Origin: Paraspadella gotoi
Lineage: Eukaryota; Chaetognatha
Assembly: GCA_051294375.1 (NCBI GenBank)
Contig: CM119269.1
Coordinates: 22,156,815-22,220,814, forward strand
Direction: 5' to 3'
DNA length: 64,000 bases
The notes beneath the pieces are model-generated. The model ran no database searches. It worked only from the letters and a program-made list of their open reading frames with translations, and was not told the DNA's origin. The position numbers and the translations under genes are program-made. Below are positions 10,622-21,915 of this stretch, piece after piece (the stretch's first letter is position 1; every line of letters starts with the position of its first letter).

Positions 10622-12066
10622 AGCTGTATTATACGATGTTAATAAAAAAATGTAAATAAGTTTTTTCTTTTGCCAACATGAAATCGTCAATTTTGAAATG
10701 TGATTTGTCTTAAAACGTAAGTCAATATGCGATTATGTAATGTAAGTAATATATTTTAAGGAATAATTGGCTTTTTTCATTAATAATGATCATGAAGTAA
10801 AAATATATCATCAAGAATTCACGGAATGCCATACGTAAATAATGCGCACGCATATATTACTAGTATTTTTATACATAATTAATTTCATCTAGTGATTCTC
10901 GTTATAATAATATCCAATAGCCATACTGATGAGTTTTTAAAATCATCTTAGCTTATAAGTTAAATAACTAATCATTTCATAATCTTAAATAACCTAATTG
11001 AACTTTTGCTTGGATATCAACTCTTGCCATTCTCAAAATAACGGTTCTGCCATCTTTCATGATTTACAAAAATCGCGAAGAAATAAAAGACTAACGAAAT
11101 AGAACAATGGTACATACGACGCCTCCAATAGATCAACTAAACAAAGGTAGTTTTAGAGAGTTAAACGGGGCATGACTCTGGAATCTGGGCCTTATTTTTC
11201 CAAAACGATCCAATTCATCTAAAACAAGTTTGAGCAAACAATGTCGGATCTGCCTACGATAATTCAGCGGTAATCAGCTAATCAGATAATAAATTTAAAA
11301 TTTTTTTTAACTCATATCATTTTTTCAACTCGCATCATTTTTTCTACTCGCATAATTTTTTCAATTTGCATCATTTTTACAATTTGCATCATTTTTTTAA
11401 TTTGCATGATTTTTATGATCATTTTTAGTACTGATTCATTGAAAAAAAACGAGTCTGCAGCTGGCTCTCTTTTCTTTTGCTGCTTCTGCTGCTGCCTTTT
11501 GATTTCTTTCTTTTTTTCTAGCTGCCTCTGCTGCTGCCGCTCTCTCTCTCTCTCTGCGTTTTTATTAAAAAAAAAATTGAATTAAGATTGAACTCGTAAA
11601 ATTAGGCATCGCATTTGTGCATGTTATCATTTTGCTATGGCAACATCATGTTTTTATTGCGTTTTTATCTCTCTCTCTCTTTATTCAATTGCGACGATCC
11701 TTACTTTTAAGATTTTTTTAACTTGCATCATTTTTTCAACTTGCATAATTTTTTTAAATTGCATCATTTTTTCATATTAATTAATTAAAATATTTATTAG
11801 TAATCATAAATAATAAAGATTCAAGTAAATGTGACTTATGTTTTTTCCATTTAACTCATTTTCACTGGCGCAATTCCGTCAAAACTTTATATCTAGCTTC
11901 ACACACTTTCCTACCCGCTCACAAAATTTCATCTCAATCTATTATGGGTTAAAATAAGTAAAAAGATGTAAGTAAATGTGACTCATATGTTTTTCATTTA
12001 AACTCATTTCATATCATTGACTGATTAATTAGATTGTTAAGTGTCATCTCATGCACCGAGTAGTTT

Positions 12067-12804
12067 GATAAAGAAAAACATCGATTTGGGAAACAGTGCT
12101 AATTTTATTTAGACCATGCATTCATTGCTCAGGAGCGGACAGACGCTGGCAAACATCCTCTGCGCCCCAAACAAAAACAAAGCGTCGCCAAAAAGGGACG
12201 CGGAATCTATAGCTTTCGTTGCTCTTGCTCTCCTAAGGCTCGATACATTGGAGAAAGAAAACTGTCGTAGTTTTGAAACTCGAACGGCAGAACACAAAAG
12301 AGCAGCCGAGTCGGGTAATTGGCGTCATTCCGGCTTGACACAACATCGAGAGCATTGCGATGCCCCTTTCATCTGGGAACCTGAAATCATCTCTCAGCCA
12401 CGAATCAAAAACCAAGAAAATGCTCAAGCAAACCATCTTAAGAAGTGAAGAAGGAAGCTCTTTGATTCGTCATTTTGATTGTGGACCAGGCAAAGGGCTC
12501 AACGAAGACAAAGGAGCATACGTGAAAACAGATGCATGGAAGCCAATCCTGGACACCTACATCCCGGACGAAGAACAAGGGGGGGAGGGGATGAGGGATT
12601 AATCCCTTTTTGGTTGAAAGTTTCTCTCTCTCTCTCTCTCTCTGAGTCTCCTCCTCTTCCTCTCACCTTCTCTTTATTTGTAAATAATTTTTTACCTCAC
12701 CACAATTTCTCTGGCCTTGAATAATGAACCAGCTAAATGGTTTGAATGCATGCGTCTAAATAAAATTAGCACTGTTTCCCAAATCGATGTTTTTCTTTAT
12801 TTGA
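12067..12804 (+). mobile_element. Nested Penelope-like fragment bounded by ~50-bp inverted repeats
   Basis: ATAAAGAAAAACATCGATTTGGGAAACAGTGCTAATTTTATTTAGAC at the left is inverted at 12755-12804, including the adjoining ATGCATTCA. It encloses a GIY-YIG coding fragment. It is absent from the copy at 46665, so it inserted into the older HINE-like element before the A block was copied. Confidence 0.7.
12116..12598 (+). pseudogene. GIY-YIG endonuclease C-terminus of a Penelope-like retroelement, frameshifted
   Basis: In Penelope-like elements a GIY-YIG nuclease follows the reverse transcriptase and nicks the target. Here HSLLRSGQTLANILC leads, via a shifted frame, to GIYSFRCSCSPKARYIGE (the GIY and YIG halves). 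The first frame resumes with RSFETRTAEHKRAAESGNW, HSGLTQH and a tryptophan before EIIS. After another shift come EALLIRHFDCG, LNEDKGAYVKTDAW and KPILD. The R..EHKRA, EALLIR and LN.D.G motifs are those of retroelement GIY-YIG domains. At least two frameshifts (near 12264 and 12445) and the absence of an RT domain mark it as dead. A2 holds a noisier version at about 21150-21500. Confidence 0.75.
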
Positions 12805-13199
12805 CTATGATTAATTAATTATTGATGAATTAATTGACTAATTGATTAATTAACTGATTAATTATTTGATTTATTACTACATACATTTAATATAAAAAGA
12901 AAAAGTAGCATAATCAATTAGTGAAACAGGTTTTTGTTTTTTTTATTTAAACTCATTTCCACTTGGACGATTTCATCAAAACTTTATATTCAGCTCAATC
13001 ACTTACTTCCCTACCCACACCAAAATTTTATTCAAATCCATCCATCCAATCACGAGTAATTGGTGTTTATAATTATAATAAAGTTCTGACATGATATAAG
13101 TTAGTGCCCGACCATATTGAGGGGGCGGACCGACGGACCGTCAAAGTGAATTATAGAGTCGGGATCTGCTGAAAGCAGATCCGACTAAAAATGGATTTA

Positions 13200-13320
13200 A
13201 GTACTTTGCTTATTAAGGTTAAGTAGTTTTAGGGTTAGAGGTAGTTTAAGGGTGGTTCAAGTTAGTTTAAAATTAGGCGTGGTAAGGTTAAAAGGGTTAG
13301 GGTATTTTAGTAAGAATTTT
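13200..13320 (+). repeat. Degenerate TTAGGG-like island
   Basis: Runs of TTAGGGTTAG, GGTTAAAAGGGTTAGGG and relatives over ~120 bp directly after the HINE-like right end. Recurs in A2 near 21940-22050. Confidence 0.7.
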
Positions 13321-13530
13321 TAAAATTTTTGTATTACTATTTAAAAAAGTAAATCTAAATCGACAAAAGTAAAATTTGTATTAAGTTACAGATTACAATT
13401 TAGGGTTAGGAATTGAATTAGGTATTATAGTTATTGGTTAATTAGGTTAATTATTAATATTAAAATTAAGTTCATAGATTAAAAAATTTAAATTTTTTTT
13501 AAAATTAATAGTATTATAAAAAAACTAGAT

Positions 13531-13916
13531 AGAGATTACACATGGGAGTACAGGTACAGTATTTTATTTATGACCAATATTTCGATCCATTGGACAGATC
13601 ATCTTCAGGGCCAAATGAGTAAGTTAATAGACAGAGCAAATAAAGAAGAGAGAGAGGAGAGAGAGACCAAAATCAGGGATTAATCCCTCCAACCCCCCCG
13701 CCCCTCTCGTTTTTAAAGTCATCCAAGGATCCAAAAGATCCAAGATCGTCATTAAGTCCATTAAATCCATCCCTGATTTTGGTCACTCTCTCTCTCTCTT
13801 CTTTTTTTGCTTTGTCTATTAACTTACTAATTTGGCCCTGAAGATGATCTGTCCAATGGATCAAAATATTGGTCATAAATAAAAATAATGTACCTGTACT
13901 CCCATGAGTAATCTCT
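13531..13916. mobile_element. Foldback element with ~150-bp inverted arms
   Basis: AGAGATTACACATGGGAGTACAGG at the left is inverted at the right end (CCTGTACTCCCATGAGTAATCTCT). The arms match inward through (GA)n to CCAAAATCAGGGAT, with an ~85-bp spacer. Each arm carries CCTGAAGATGATCTGTCCAATGGATC followed by GAAA or AAAA, a hammerhead-like CUGANGA-stem-GAAA core. No ORF; a MITE or Penelope pseudo-LTR pair is likely. A2 copy: 22270-22650, with a decayed right arm. Confidence 0.75.
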
Positions 13917-14227
13917 AAATTCATTATCTCGGTACATGCGATGACTCTCAAAGAATAATAAAAAAACATAATGAGGAATAATAAAGTGGTTGGGGAACTG
14001 ACTGACTGGCTAACAAGTTAGCTTTTCTCTTTATATGACATCTTAATTTTAACAAATTATTAAAAATAAAATTATGGATTACAAATATTAGAAAATCTTA
14101 ACATAGCACCAATTACCTTAATTTCAGATCAAATAATTGACTAATATATAAACAAAATATTAAAAAAAAATAAACAAATAACATTATTTAATCATAATAA
14201 AAGATTGCAAACAAGAAAGTACAACAA

Positions 14228-16955
14228 TTAATCTTGAAAAGAGAGCAATTTGGTACGCATGTCAGCTAGTTTTTTTTTCAATTCTTCAATTTTATTATTC
14301 GCTGAAGAAGATGATCCTAAAAAAAGAAATAATTTTTTAAGGAGAGCCAGATAGATTTTTTTTAGTTTTAACTTTATGGGTACCTTTGGCATCGTCAGTT
14401 GACCCTTCTCGTATGAAATCATCTTTGACAGTTGTGTTGACATGTGGAAGATGTGATTTATGAGCTGCAATTTTATCTTCTTCAAATTCTTCCGATTTTG
14501 ATGGAAATAAAGAGGTTTTTTGACTAGAACTTACTGGCGATGATTTCTCTTCAAAAATCATATCCTCTTGATTGTCATAGTACGTTTCCTCATCCTCCAA
14601 ATGAAATTCAAAGTCTTTTGAATCGTTACGGATTTTATTAGCTATAAACTCATCAATGGTTGACTGACTTTTATCTTTATCTNNNNNNNNNNNNNNNNNN
14701 NNNNNNNNNNNNNNNNNNNNNNNNNNNNNNNNNNNNNNNNNNNNNNNNNNNNNNNNNNNNNNNNNNNNNNNNNNNNNNNNNNNNNNNNNNNNNNNNNNNN
14801 NNNNNNNNNNNNNNNNNNNNNNNNNNNNNNNNNNNNNNNNNNNNNNNNNNNNNNNNNNNNNNNNNNNNNNNNNNNNNNNNNNNNNNNNNNNNNNNNNNNN
14901 NNNNNNNNNNNNNNNNNNNNNNNNNNNNNNNNNNNNNNNNNNNNNNNNNNNNNNNNNNNNNNNNNNNNNNNNNNNNNNNNNNNNNNNNNNNNNNNNNNNN
15001 NNNNNNNNNNNNNNNNNNNNNNNNNNNNNNNNNNNNNNNNNNNNNNNNNNNNNNNNNNNNNNNNNNNNNNNNNAATCTAATACCGCTGGGAATATTATTG
15101 TTTTTACAATTAACGGATTTCTCAACGCTGGAGGATTGTTGCACTGGACTCGGGACTGTTTTTAATTGATCAGATGATTCATTAGAGCAAATAAATTTTT
15201 CTTCCATTTGTTTTTTAGTTTTGTCACGGCAAGTGGTCGGGCTTCATTTGGTGAATGTCTAAGCAAGGATTCTTCACCTTCTCATAGGCATCCGTATCTT
15301 CACCAGAATCAGATTCATGTTCTGTTTTGTTTTTTTTTTGTTTTTTTTATTTCTCTTTGCCTTTTTCTTTTTACAAGGATTTAATATCTTCATCGAAGGG
15401 TTTGCGTTTTCAATAAGTTTTAGTTTGTAATTTGCTCAACCGTTGAAGACTGACTTTAATGTTTTCAACTCGACAGACTTGGAGCTTTGAAGCCATTCTT
15501 CTTTCCCTTTCCCCTTTCCTTTTCCTTTTCCCTTGCCTTTTCCCTTCCCCTTAGGATCTTTCTTGCCAAAATCTTCTAACGCATGTTCCCAAGACGTGAA
15601 TAATCCAAAATGCTCGCGCGTAGTATTGGTTGAAAATTGGTTCAAATTTTGATAGGGTCAGTCATTGGTTCATCTTTCAGTTTTCAACTGAAATTGGATG
15701 TGCATGCCTGAGGAAGAGTCGCTTAATTTTTCTTGGGCTTTTTTCCCAAATTGCTCGTGACCAGACTAATAACATCCTCCTCTCTTTTGTGTTTTTTTTT
15801 GAACTAAAAATTAACTTTTTATTAGAATATATAATAGTTTTATGACTTAGGTCTTTATTAATATTTTAAAATCTGCCTCTATACTGATAAATATAATTTT
15901 TTTAAAAAATAATTTTATTACCTTGAATCGCCATGAGGCAAGTCGGCCGAAGGCCCTGGGGGAGTCGGTGGCGGTGTGTGAATGACCGCGCTACAAAAGA
16001 AATTAAAAAAAAGAAAAAAATATATATAGAATAATGATGATTATTTCGGTAAAACTGAAAAAACGACAGAACTTCTGTCAGAAGCAGGGACATGTACATA
16101 AAATGGTAAAATTTTACTTTCGCTGACCGGAGCTTTAGCGTCTTCTATAAAACCACTTAAAATACTTATCTGAAAAAAAAATTGTAAAAATTATTAACTA
16201 ATTAGTAATTACCATAATCAACCCTAACCCTAAATGACCCCTAAGCTACCCTTAACCACCCTTAACCGTAAAGTCTCATAACCTCGATCCGCGAAAGTAA
16301 AATTATGCCACAAACATTAGGAACAGAGTTTGATAATTGGCAACAAAAATTTATTTCAGAATAAAACGTACATGTTTCGGCTCTATGTGCATTGTACATA
16401 GTACAAGCCTTCAAAATAAATTGTTGTTGCCAATTATCAAACTATGAAATATTAATGATGCTTATCAATTAAAAAAAATTGTTCAATGTAGCGTACATGT
16501 TCTGGTAAAATGTTTGTGGCATTATGTGATAATCCTTTCTTTTTTGTTGTGATGTAGATTAGGAACAGAGTTTGATAATTATTTATTTCAGAATGAAACA
16601 CATGTTTCGGCTCTATGTACATTGTACATTGTACAAGCCTTCATAATAAATTGTTGTTGCCAATAATCAAACTCTGTTCCTAATCTACATCACAACAAAA
16701 AAGAAAGGATTATCACATAATGCCACAAACATTTTACCAGAACATGTACGCTACATTGAAACAATTTTTTTTAATTGATAAGCATCATTAATATTTCATA
16801 GGACAATAATAATTCAAATTTAAAATATTAATACAAAATTAATACCTGGTCGTTTCCGGGGCCGGTAAGACAGGCCTGGGCACATTCAAGATCACATAAC
16901 TTTTGCCAGAATTGCGATCGAAAATTTTCTTTGTTGTCACGCTCAAAGGGTCCAT
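14228..16955 (-). CDS. Unidentified nuclear-type disordered protein with C-terminal coiled coil, copy A1 (incomplete)
   Basis: I do not recognise the family. Exon 1 (16955-16846) reads MDPLSVTTKKIFDRNSGKSY...; exon 2 (15990-15922) gives VIHTPPPTPPGPSADLPHG. The 3' part runs from about 15760 to the stop at 14228, with a 67-bp intron at 14383-14317. It contains a (KG)n tract of about nine units, a lysine-rich basic patch, acidic ESDSGEDTDAYEEGEE, and a short C-terminal coiled coil (IEELKKKLADMRTKLL). Low-complexity basic and acidic segments suggest a nuclear protein. Copy A1 lacks an exon of about 400-530 bp present in A2 (24440-24960). It also contains a 391-N gap (14683-15073) that A2 shows should be almost empty. 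Splice phases of exons 1 and 2 agree only in A1. Confidence 0.55.
16205..16285. repeat. CCCTAA-rich degenerate telomere-like island
   Basis: Contains CCCTAACCCTAAATGACCCC and CCCTTAACCACCCTTAACC. Its A2 copy lies at 25395-25460. Confidence 0.6.
16297..16802. mobile_element. Compound MITE/foldback cluster
   Basis: Two ~125-bp units (16320-16446 and 16560-16684) share inverted ends AGGAACAGAGTTTGATAATT...AATTATCAAACTCTGTTCCT. The segment 16440-16580 is repeated inverted, nearly perfectly, at 16660-16802, so the whole can fold into a long hairpin. It lies in an intron of the minus-strand gene. A2 copy: 25478-25975. Confidence 0.75.
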
Positions 16956-18129
16956 CGTGAGTTGGAAATTTACAATAACACAGATAAGTAACGCGGGCGT
17001 CGAAACTGAGATACTGCGGGCCAGGAACAGTTAACAAAGAAACGATCCTCCTGGCTGAACGAGACGGGTTGGTTTCTCTCTTTTCCGCCAGGGGGAAAAA
17101 GGAGAAAGAAAAAAAGAGACGAAGAGAGAGACGCTTTTCTTCTCGAACAAATGAACAGCGCACCAGTGAGTTTTCTTTTTATTCGCGTCGCGTGACTGAC
17201 TGATTCAAAATTTTTGTTTTCTTCCTGTTTTCAGTTTTTTACTGGGAAACCTTGTTTTGTTTTGCCATTAAGTCTTCACTGCAGATTACCGCAGTAACAG
17301 ATGTCTTCTTTTTTTTCTGATTGCTGTTTTCAAAATTTAAAAAAAAATTAAAAAAGGTGATTCATCACACTTGAGCTTCTGGGAGAAAAGATATTGTAAT
17401 TGTGCCGAAATCAATCGTTACTTATTTTTTATTGTAAAACGGAAAGTCGTTAAAACATGTCAGGTTGAGGAGAGAGAGAGAGAGAGCCCTCCGTTCATCA
17501 ACAAATCCAAAGTACCATACCCTTCTCTTACGAAACTTGTTCATGTAAAAGTTAAATTTAAAACATTTAATATCCTCAATTGCGAACTGCCGCCATCTGA
17601 CTCTTCTATAATATTTAACTTAAAATATTTTAAATGATAAAAATTTAACATTTTTATCCCCCTATCAATTACATCGGTCAAATTAATGTTTATTCGTTAA
17701 CGGGAGCTTTTTAGGTTGTTCTGTAACATCCTCTCTAAAGGATTGAACTCTAGACGTCCTTGTCTCGAACCTACTATATAATAAAACGCCAGATCACAAA
17801 TGTTAACTATTAATCTTCGCCCGCTTCATATTTTTTTATTGCTAATTAGTAATTTATGCATTTATGCATGGATTATTTTAATGTTTTATAAAATGAACCG
17901 AACAAAACGTTTACTTACAAACCATTTCATACGCAACTAAACTCTCAAAGCCGTTGGCGATCCCATCCAACTCAGACACAATTATCAAAGCCTCTTATGT
18001 CCGCAGCGGATGACCAAACGTGTCGCCGAGTTGTTTATATGATTTCCTAACTGAAGGTTGTTGTCTTTGTGTTTTTACCTTTTTTTAATTAAAGGAAGAA
18101 AAATCAAAATCTTTATGGTGGACCACCAA

Positions 18130-18340
18130 CCGTTTGTCAGCGGCCATTGGTGCCGGAGGCAAGTCATTCGCTTCCCAACCCAAAGGTCCGCGGTTCTAGC
18201 CCGGTGGTCGTCTAGCAGTTAAGAGGGACGGGGCGCTTAACCCACCGGTAACGCGGTGTTACAGCCTGATCCGTAGCTCACGGACTGCTTACATTGAACG
18301 TTCTGTCACTAACACACAACAATAATTACTGTCTCTTCGT
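18130..18340 (+). repeat. Possible tRNA-derived SINE fragment
   Basis: AAAGGTCCGCGGTTCTAGCCCGG resembles a T-arm or B box (GGTTCRANNCC with one deviation), about 40 nt after an A-box-like CATTGGTGCCGG. No full tRNA fold or 3' tail is visible. Present in A2 at 27290-27480. Confidence 0.3.
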
Positions 18341-18628
18341 CTTATTATTTGTTTGCTACCAACGACGGTGTTTTTTAAACATGAAAAATATTTAAATACG
18401 GACATGTTTCAGTTTCGGCTCTTATTGCGAGGTTTAATCATCGCGAAATAAAAACTCATCGCTGAAGACTCAATACGCAGGTCGTACTCTTAAAGACCTC
18501 TTTGAAAGGTAGATATAGAATTGACAGTCGTCTGTTAATAAGGTAAGTTATTACTTACTAACTAATTCAACAAGGGACGCGAATTTTATACTCGGTGACA
18601 ATTATAAAGAGAGTTTAACGAACTTCAA

Positions 18629-18823
18629 ATGGCCGACGACGACAACAACAACAGCCCAAACAACGCTCACGACCCCTTCACTCCGAAGCATGGAGCGGAA
18701 GACCACATTGAGTCAATGTGGTCTTCCGCTGAATTCCGCACATTGACATTCCGACGGTGGGGTCCCCATGTTGACGGCGATTTTCCTTGGACGAAAACGG
18801 CGGGCCCCATACAACAGTCTTAA
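18629..18823 (+). CDS. 64-codon ORF of unknown function, copy A1
   Basis: I do not recognise this ORF. It starts MADDDNNNSPNNAHD and ends FPWTKTAGPIQQS, with a fair start context (TTCAAATGG). It is far more G+C-rich than its surroundings, and an AATAAA sits about 78 nt after the stop. It is identical in A1 and A2 while flanking sequence carries indels, which could mean constraint or simply good local polishing. There is no signal peptide or membrane segment; the N-terminus is Asp/Asn-rich. Residues 22-34 are encoded by a perfect palindrome (18694-18730). It may be a short gene or the last exon of an unseen transcript. Confidence 0.35.
   Translation: MADDDNNNSPNNAHDPFTPKHGAEDHIESMWSSAEFRTLTFRRWGPHVDGDFPWTKTAGPIQQS
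18694..18730. repeat. Perfect 37-bp palindrome inside the 64-codon ORF
   Basis: AGCGGAAGACCACATTGA, one central G, then TCAATGTGGTCTTCCGCT. Identical at 27865-27901. A transcript would form an 18-bp perfect hairpin. Confidence 0.95.
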
Positions 18824-19118
18824 AAGTTAAAATTATTCCAATTTGTTATATATGGCTGAATGATGTACATTGAATTTAATAGTTTAATTTCATAATGTTA
18901 AATAAATTTGACCCTCTATTCTGCTTTGGCTGAGACTAGCAGTCGTATAATAATATTATTGATAGAAACATTAGAAACATTAAAAATATAATGATTTTTT
19001 TTAAAATCTGAATTAAAATTTATATCTTTTATATTTTTTATNNNNNNNNNNAAGTCTGAATTAAAATTTATATCTTTTATTAGAACCAAATTCCTAAACT
19101 CGATCCCAAACCTTTTTT

Positions 19119-19619
19119 NNNNNNNNNNNNNNNNNNNNNNNNNNNNNNNNNNNNNNNNNNNNNNNNNNNNNNNNNNNNNNNNNNNNNNNNNNNNNNNNNN
19201 NNNNNNNNNNNNNNNNNNNNNNNNNNNNNNNNNNNNNNNNNNNNNNNNNNNNNNNNNNNNNNNNNNNNNNNNNNNNNNNNNNNNNNNNNNNNNNNNNNNN
19301 NNNNNNNNNNNNNNNNNNNNNNNNNNNNNNNNNNNNNNNNNNNNNNNNNNNNNNNNNNNNNNNNNNNNNNNNNNNNNNNNNNNNNNNNNNNNNNNNNNNN
19401 NNNNNNNNNNNNNNNNNNNNNNNNNNNNNNNNNNNNNNNNNNNNNNNNNNNNNNNNNNNNNNNNNNNNNNNNNNNNNNNNNNNNNNNNNNNNNNNNNNNN
19501 NNNNNNNNNNNNNNNNNNNNNNNNNNNNNNNNNNNNNNNNNNNNNNNNNNNNNNNNNNNNNNNNNNNNNNNNNNNNNNNNNNNNNNNNNNNNNNNNNNNN
19601 NNNNNNNNNNNNNNNNNNN
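19119..19619. other. Assembly gap (501 N)
   Basis: The N run closes copy A1; the corresponding A2 sequence is 28200-28670. A 10-N gap precedes it at 19042-19051. Confidence 0.99.
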
Positions 19620-20292
19620 GTTTTTTACAGCGAATCCAAATCAGTTCTTAAAAAAAAATATATATTTTGAAATTTGACGATTTTATAAGGATATTACTAC
19701 AAAGCTGTATTTATACGATGTTAATAAAAAAATGTAATAAGTTTTTTCTTTGCCAACATGAATCGTCATTTTTGAAATGTGATTTGTCTTAAAACGTTAG
19801 TCAATATGCGATTATGTAATGTAAGTAATATATTTTAAGAATAATTGGCTTTTTTCATAATAATGATCATGAAGTAAAATATATCATCAAGAATTCACGA
19901 TGCCATACGTAAATAATGCGCACGCATATATTACTTAGTATTTTTATACATAATAATTTCATCTAGTGATTCTCGTTATAATAATATCCAATAGCCATAC
20001 TGATGGAGTTTTAAAATCATCTTAGCTTATAAGTTAAATACTAATCATTTCATAATCTTAAATAACTAATTGAACTTTTGCTTGATATCAACTCTTGCCA
20101 TTCTAAAATAACAGGTTTCTGCCATCTTTTCATGATTTACAAAAATCGCGAAGAAATAAAAGACTAACGAAATAGAACAATGGTACATACGACGCTCCAA
20201 TAGATCAACTACAAAGGTAGTTTTTAGAGAGTTAAACGGGGCATGACTCTGAATCTGGCTTATTTTTCCAAAACGATCCAATTCATCTAAAA

Positions 20293-21915
20293 CAAGTTTG
20301 AGCAAACAATGTCGGATCTGCCTAACGATAATCAGCGGTTAATCAGCTAATCAGATATAAATCACAATTTTTTTTAAAATTTTTTTTTAACTCGCATCAT
20401 TTTTTCAATCGCATCATTTTTTCTACTTGTATCATTTTTTTATACTCGCATAATTTTTTCAATTTGCATCATTTTTACAATTGCATCATTTTTTTAATTG
20501 CCATGATTTTTATGATCATTTTTAGTGCTTAGATTCATTGAAAAAAAACGAGTCTGGCAGCTGTCTGCAGTTCCTTCTTTTTCTCATCTTGTCTGCTTCT
20601 GCTTGCTGTTGCCTTTTGATTTCTTTCTTTTTTCTCACTGCTCTGCTGCTTGCCGCTCTCTCTCTCTCTCTGCGTTTTTTATTAAAAAAAATTGAATTAA
20701 GATTGAACTCGTAAAATTAGGCATCGCATTTGTGCATTTATCATTATGCTATGGCAAACATCATGTTTTTATTGCCGTTTTTATCTCTCTCTCTCTTTAT
20801 TCAATTGCGACGATCCTTACTTTTAAGATTTTTTTAACTTGCATCATTTTTTCAACTTGCCAATAATTTTTTAAATTGCATCATTTTTTCATATAATTAA
20901 TTAATTTAAAATATTTATAGTATCATAAATAATAAAGATTCAAGTAAATGTACTTATGTTTTCCATTTAACTCATTTTCACTGCAGGCAATTCCGTCAAA
21001 ACTTTATATCTAGCTCACACACTTTCCTACCCCGCTCACAAAATTTCATCTCAATCTATTATGGGTTAAAATAAGTAAAAAGATTTAAGTAAATGTGACT
21101 CATATGTTTTTCATTTTAAACTCATTTCATATCATTCGAAATGATTTATCATCCAGCACGTAGTTAAAAAAAACTGTTTGAAAAGTGTATTATAGACTGA
21201 TTATGTCAGGAGGGAGACTGGCACATCCCGCCAAACAACTCCAAAAAGAGGGATCTATGTTTCTTCTTGCTCTCTAGCTCAATTAGAACCTGTGTAGTTT
21301 TGAAATCGATGAGAAAGACCGATCGGTTGCGCATTCGTTGACACACAGATTCACCTAATGCCTGACATCTTCACACAATAAACATGCCAACACATAAGAG
21401 AAGAAGCTCTTTGGATGTCATTTATGGACCACAAGGCTAAAAAGCTGACAACATGGAAGCTCCGACTAGGCAGCAAGGGGGGATGAGGGATTAACCTTTT
21501 TGGAGCCTTTGTCTTCATCTCTCACTTCTATGTTTTTTTCTTCACACCTTTCTCGCTTGATATAACCCTAAAGTTTGAAGCATGTCTATATAGCACGTAA
21601 TCATCTTTTTGACTGATATTGATGTATTACTATTGATTTATTACTATATATTGTTTACAATACATTAATAAAGAGCTTATTATAACAGGTTTGTTTTATA
21701 AACTACCTGACATCACAACTTTATATCACTCATCACTTACTCCTACCCACACAATCAAATCCATCCATCCAATCACGAGTAATTTGGTGTTATAATTATA
21801 ATAAAGTTCTGACATGATATAAGTTAGTGGCCCGACATATTGAGGGGGCGGATCCGATCGGACCGTCAAATGTGAATTATTAGAGTCGGGATCTGCTGAT
21901 AAGCAGATTCCGACT
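20293..21915 (+). mobile_element. Helentron/HINE-like element, A2 copy
   Basis: Same ends as 11225-13186 (CAAGTTTGAGCAAACAATGTCGG ... CAGATTCCGACT). The nested Penelope-like insert is present but heavily corrupted (about 21150-21560). Confidence 0.6.

Larger units (their letters stand above)
11225..13186 (+). mobile_element. Helentron/HINE-like non-autonomous element, copy 1 (with nested insertion)
   Basis: Left end CAAGTTTGAGCAAACAATGTCGGATCTGCC; right end is a hairpin, GTCGGGATCTGCT-gaa-AGCAGATCCGAC (13158-13185), followed by T. The left subterminal GTCGGATCTGC is the inverse of the right end. Flanks are A-runs. Internal ~160-bp units (CATTTAAACTCATTTCCAC...CCTACCC...CACAAAATTTCATCTCAATC) are repeated. 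Short inverted subtermini, a 3' hairpin, an internal tandem core and no transposase fit HINE/pearl-type elements. The name is an inference; the boundaries rest on three copies and one empty site. Confidence 0.65.
10622..19703. repeat. Tandem block copy A1 (~9.1 kb)
   Basis: Begins AAGCTGTATTATACGATG and ends with CGAATCCAAATCAG...GGATATTACTAC. Order and content recur in 19704-28750, with differences that are mostly 1-bp indels. Two gaps (391 and 501 N) interrupt A1; A2 spans both without N, and the first of them almost without extra bases. Confidence 0.9.
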
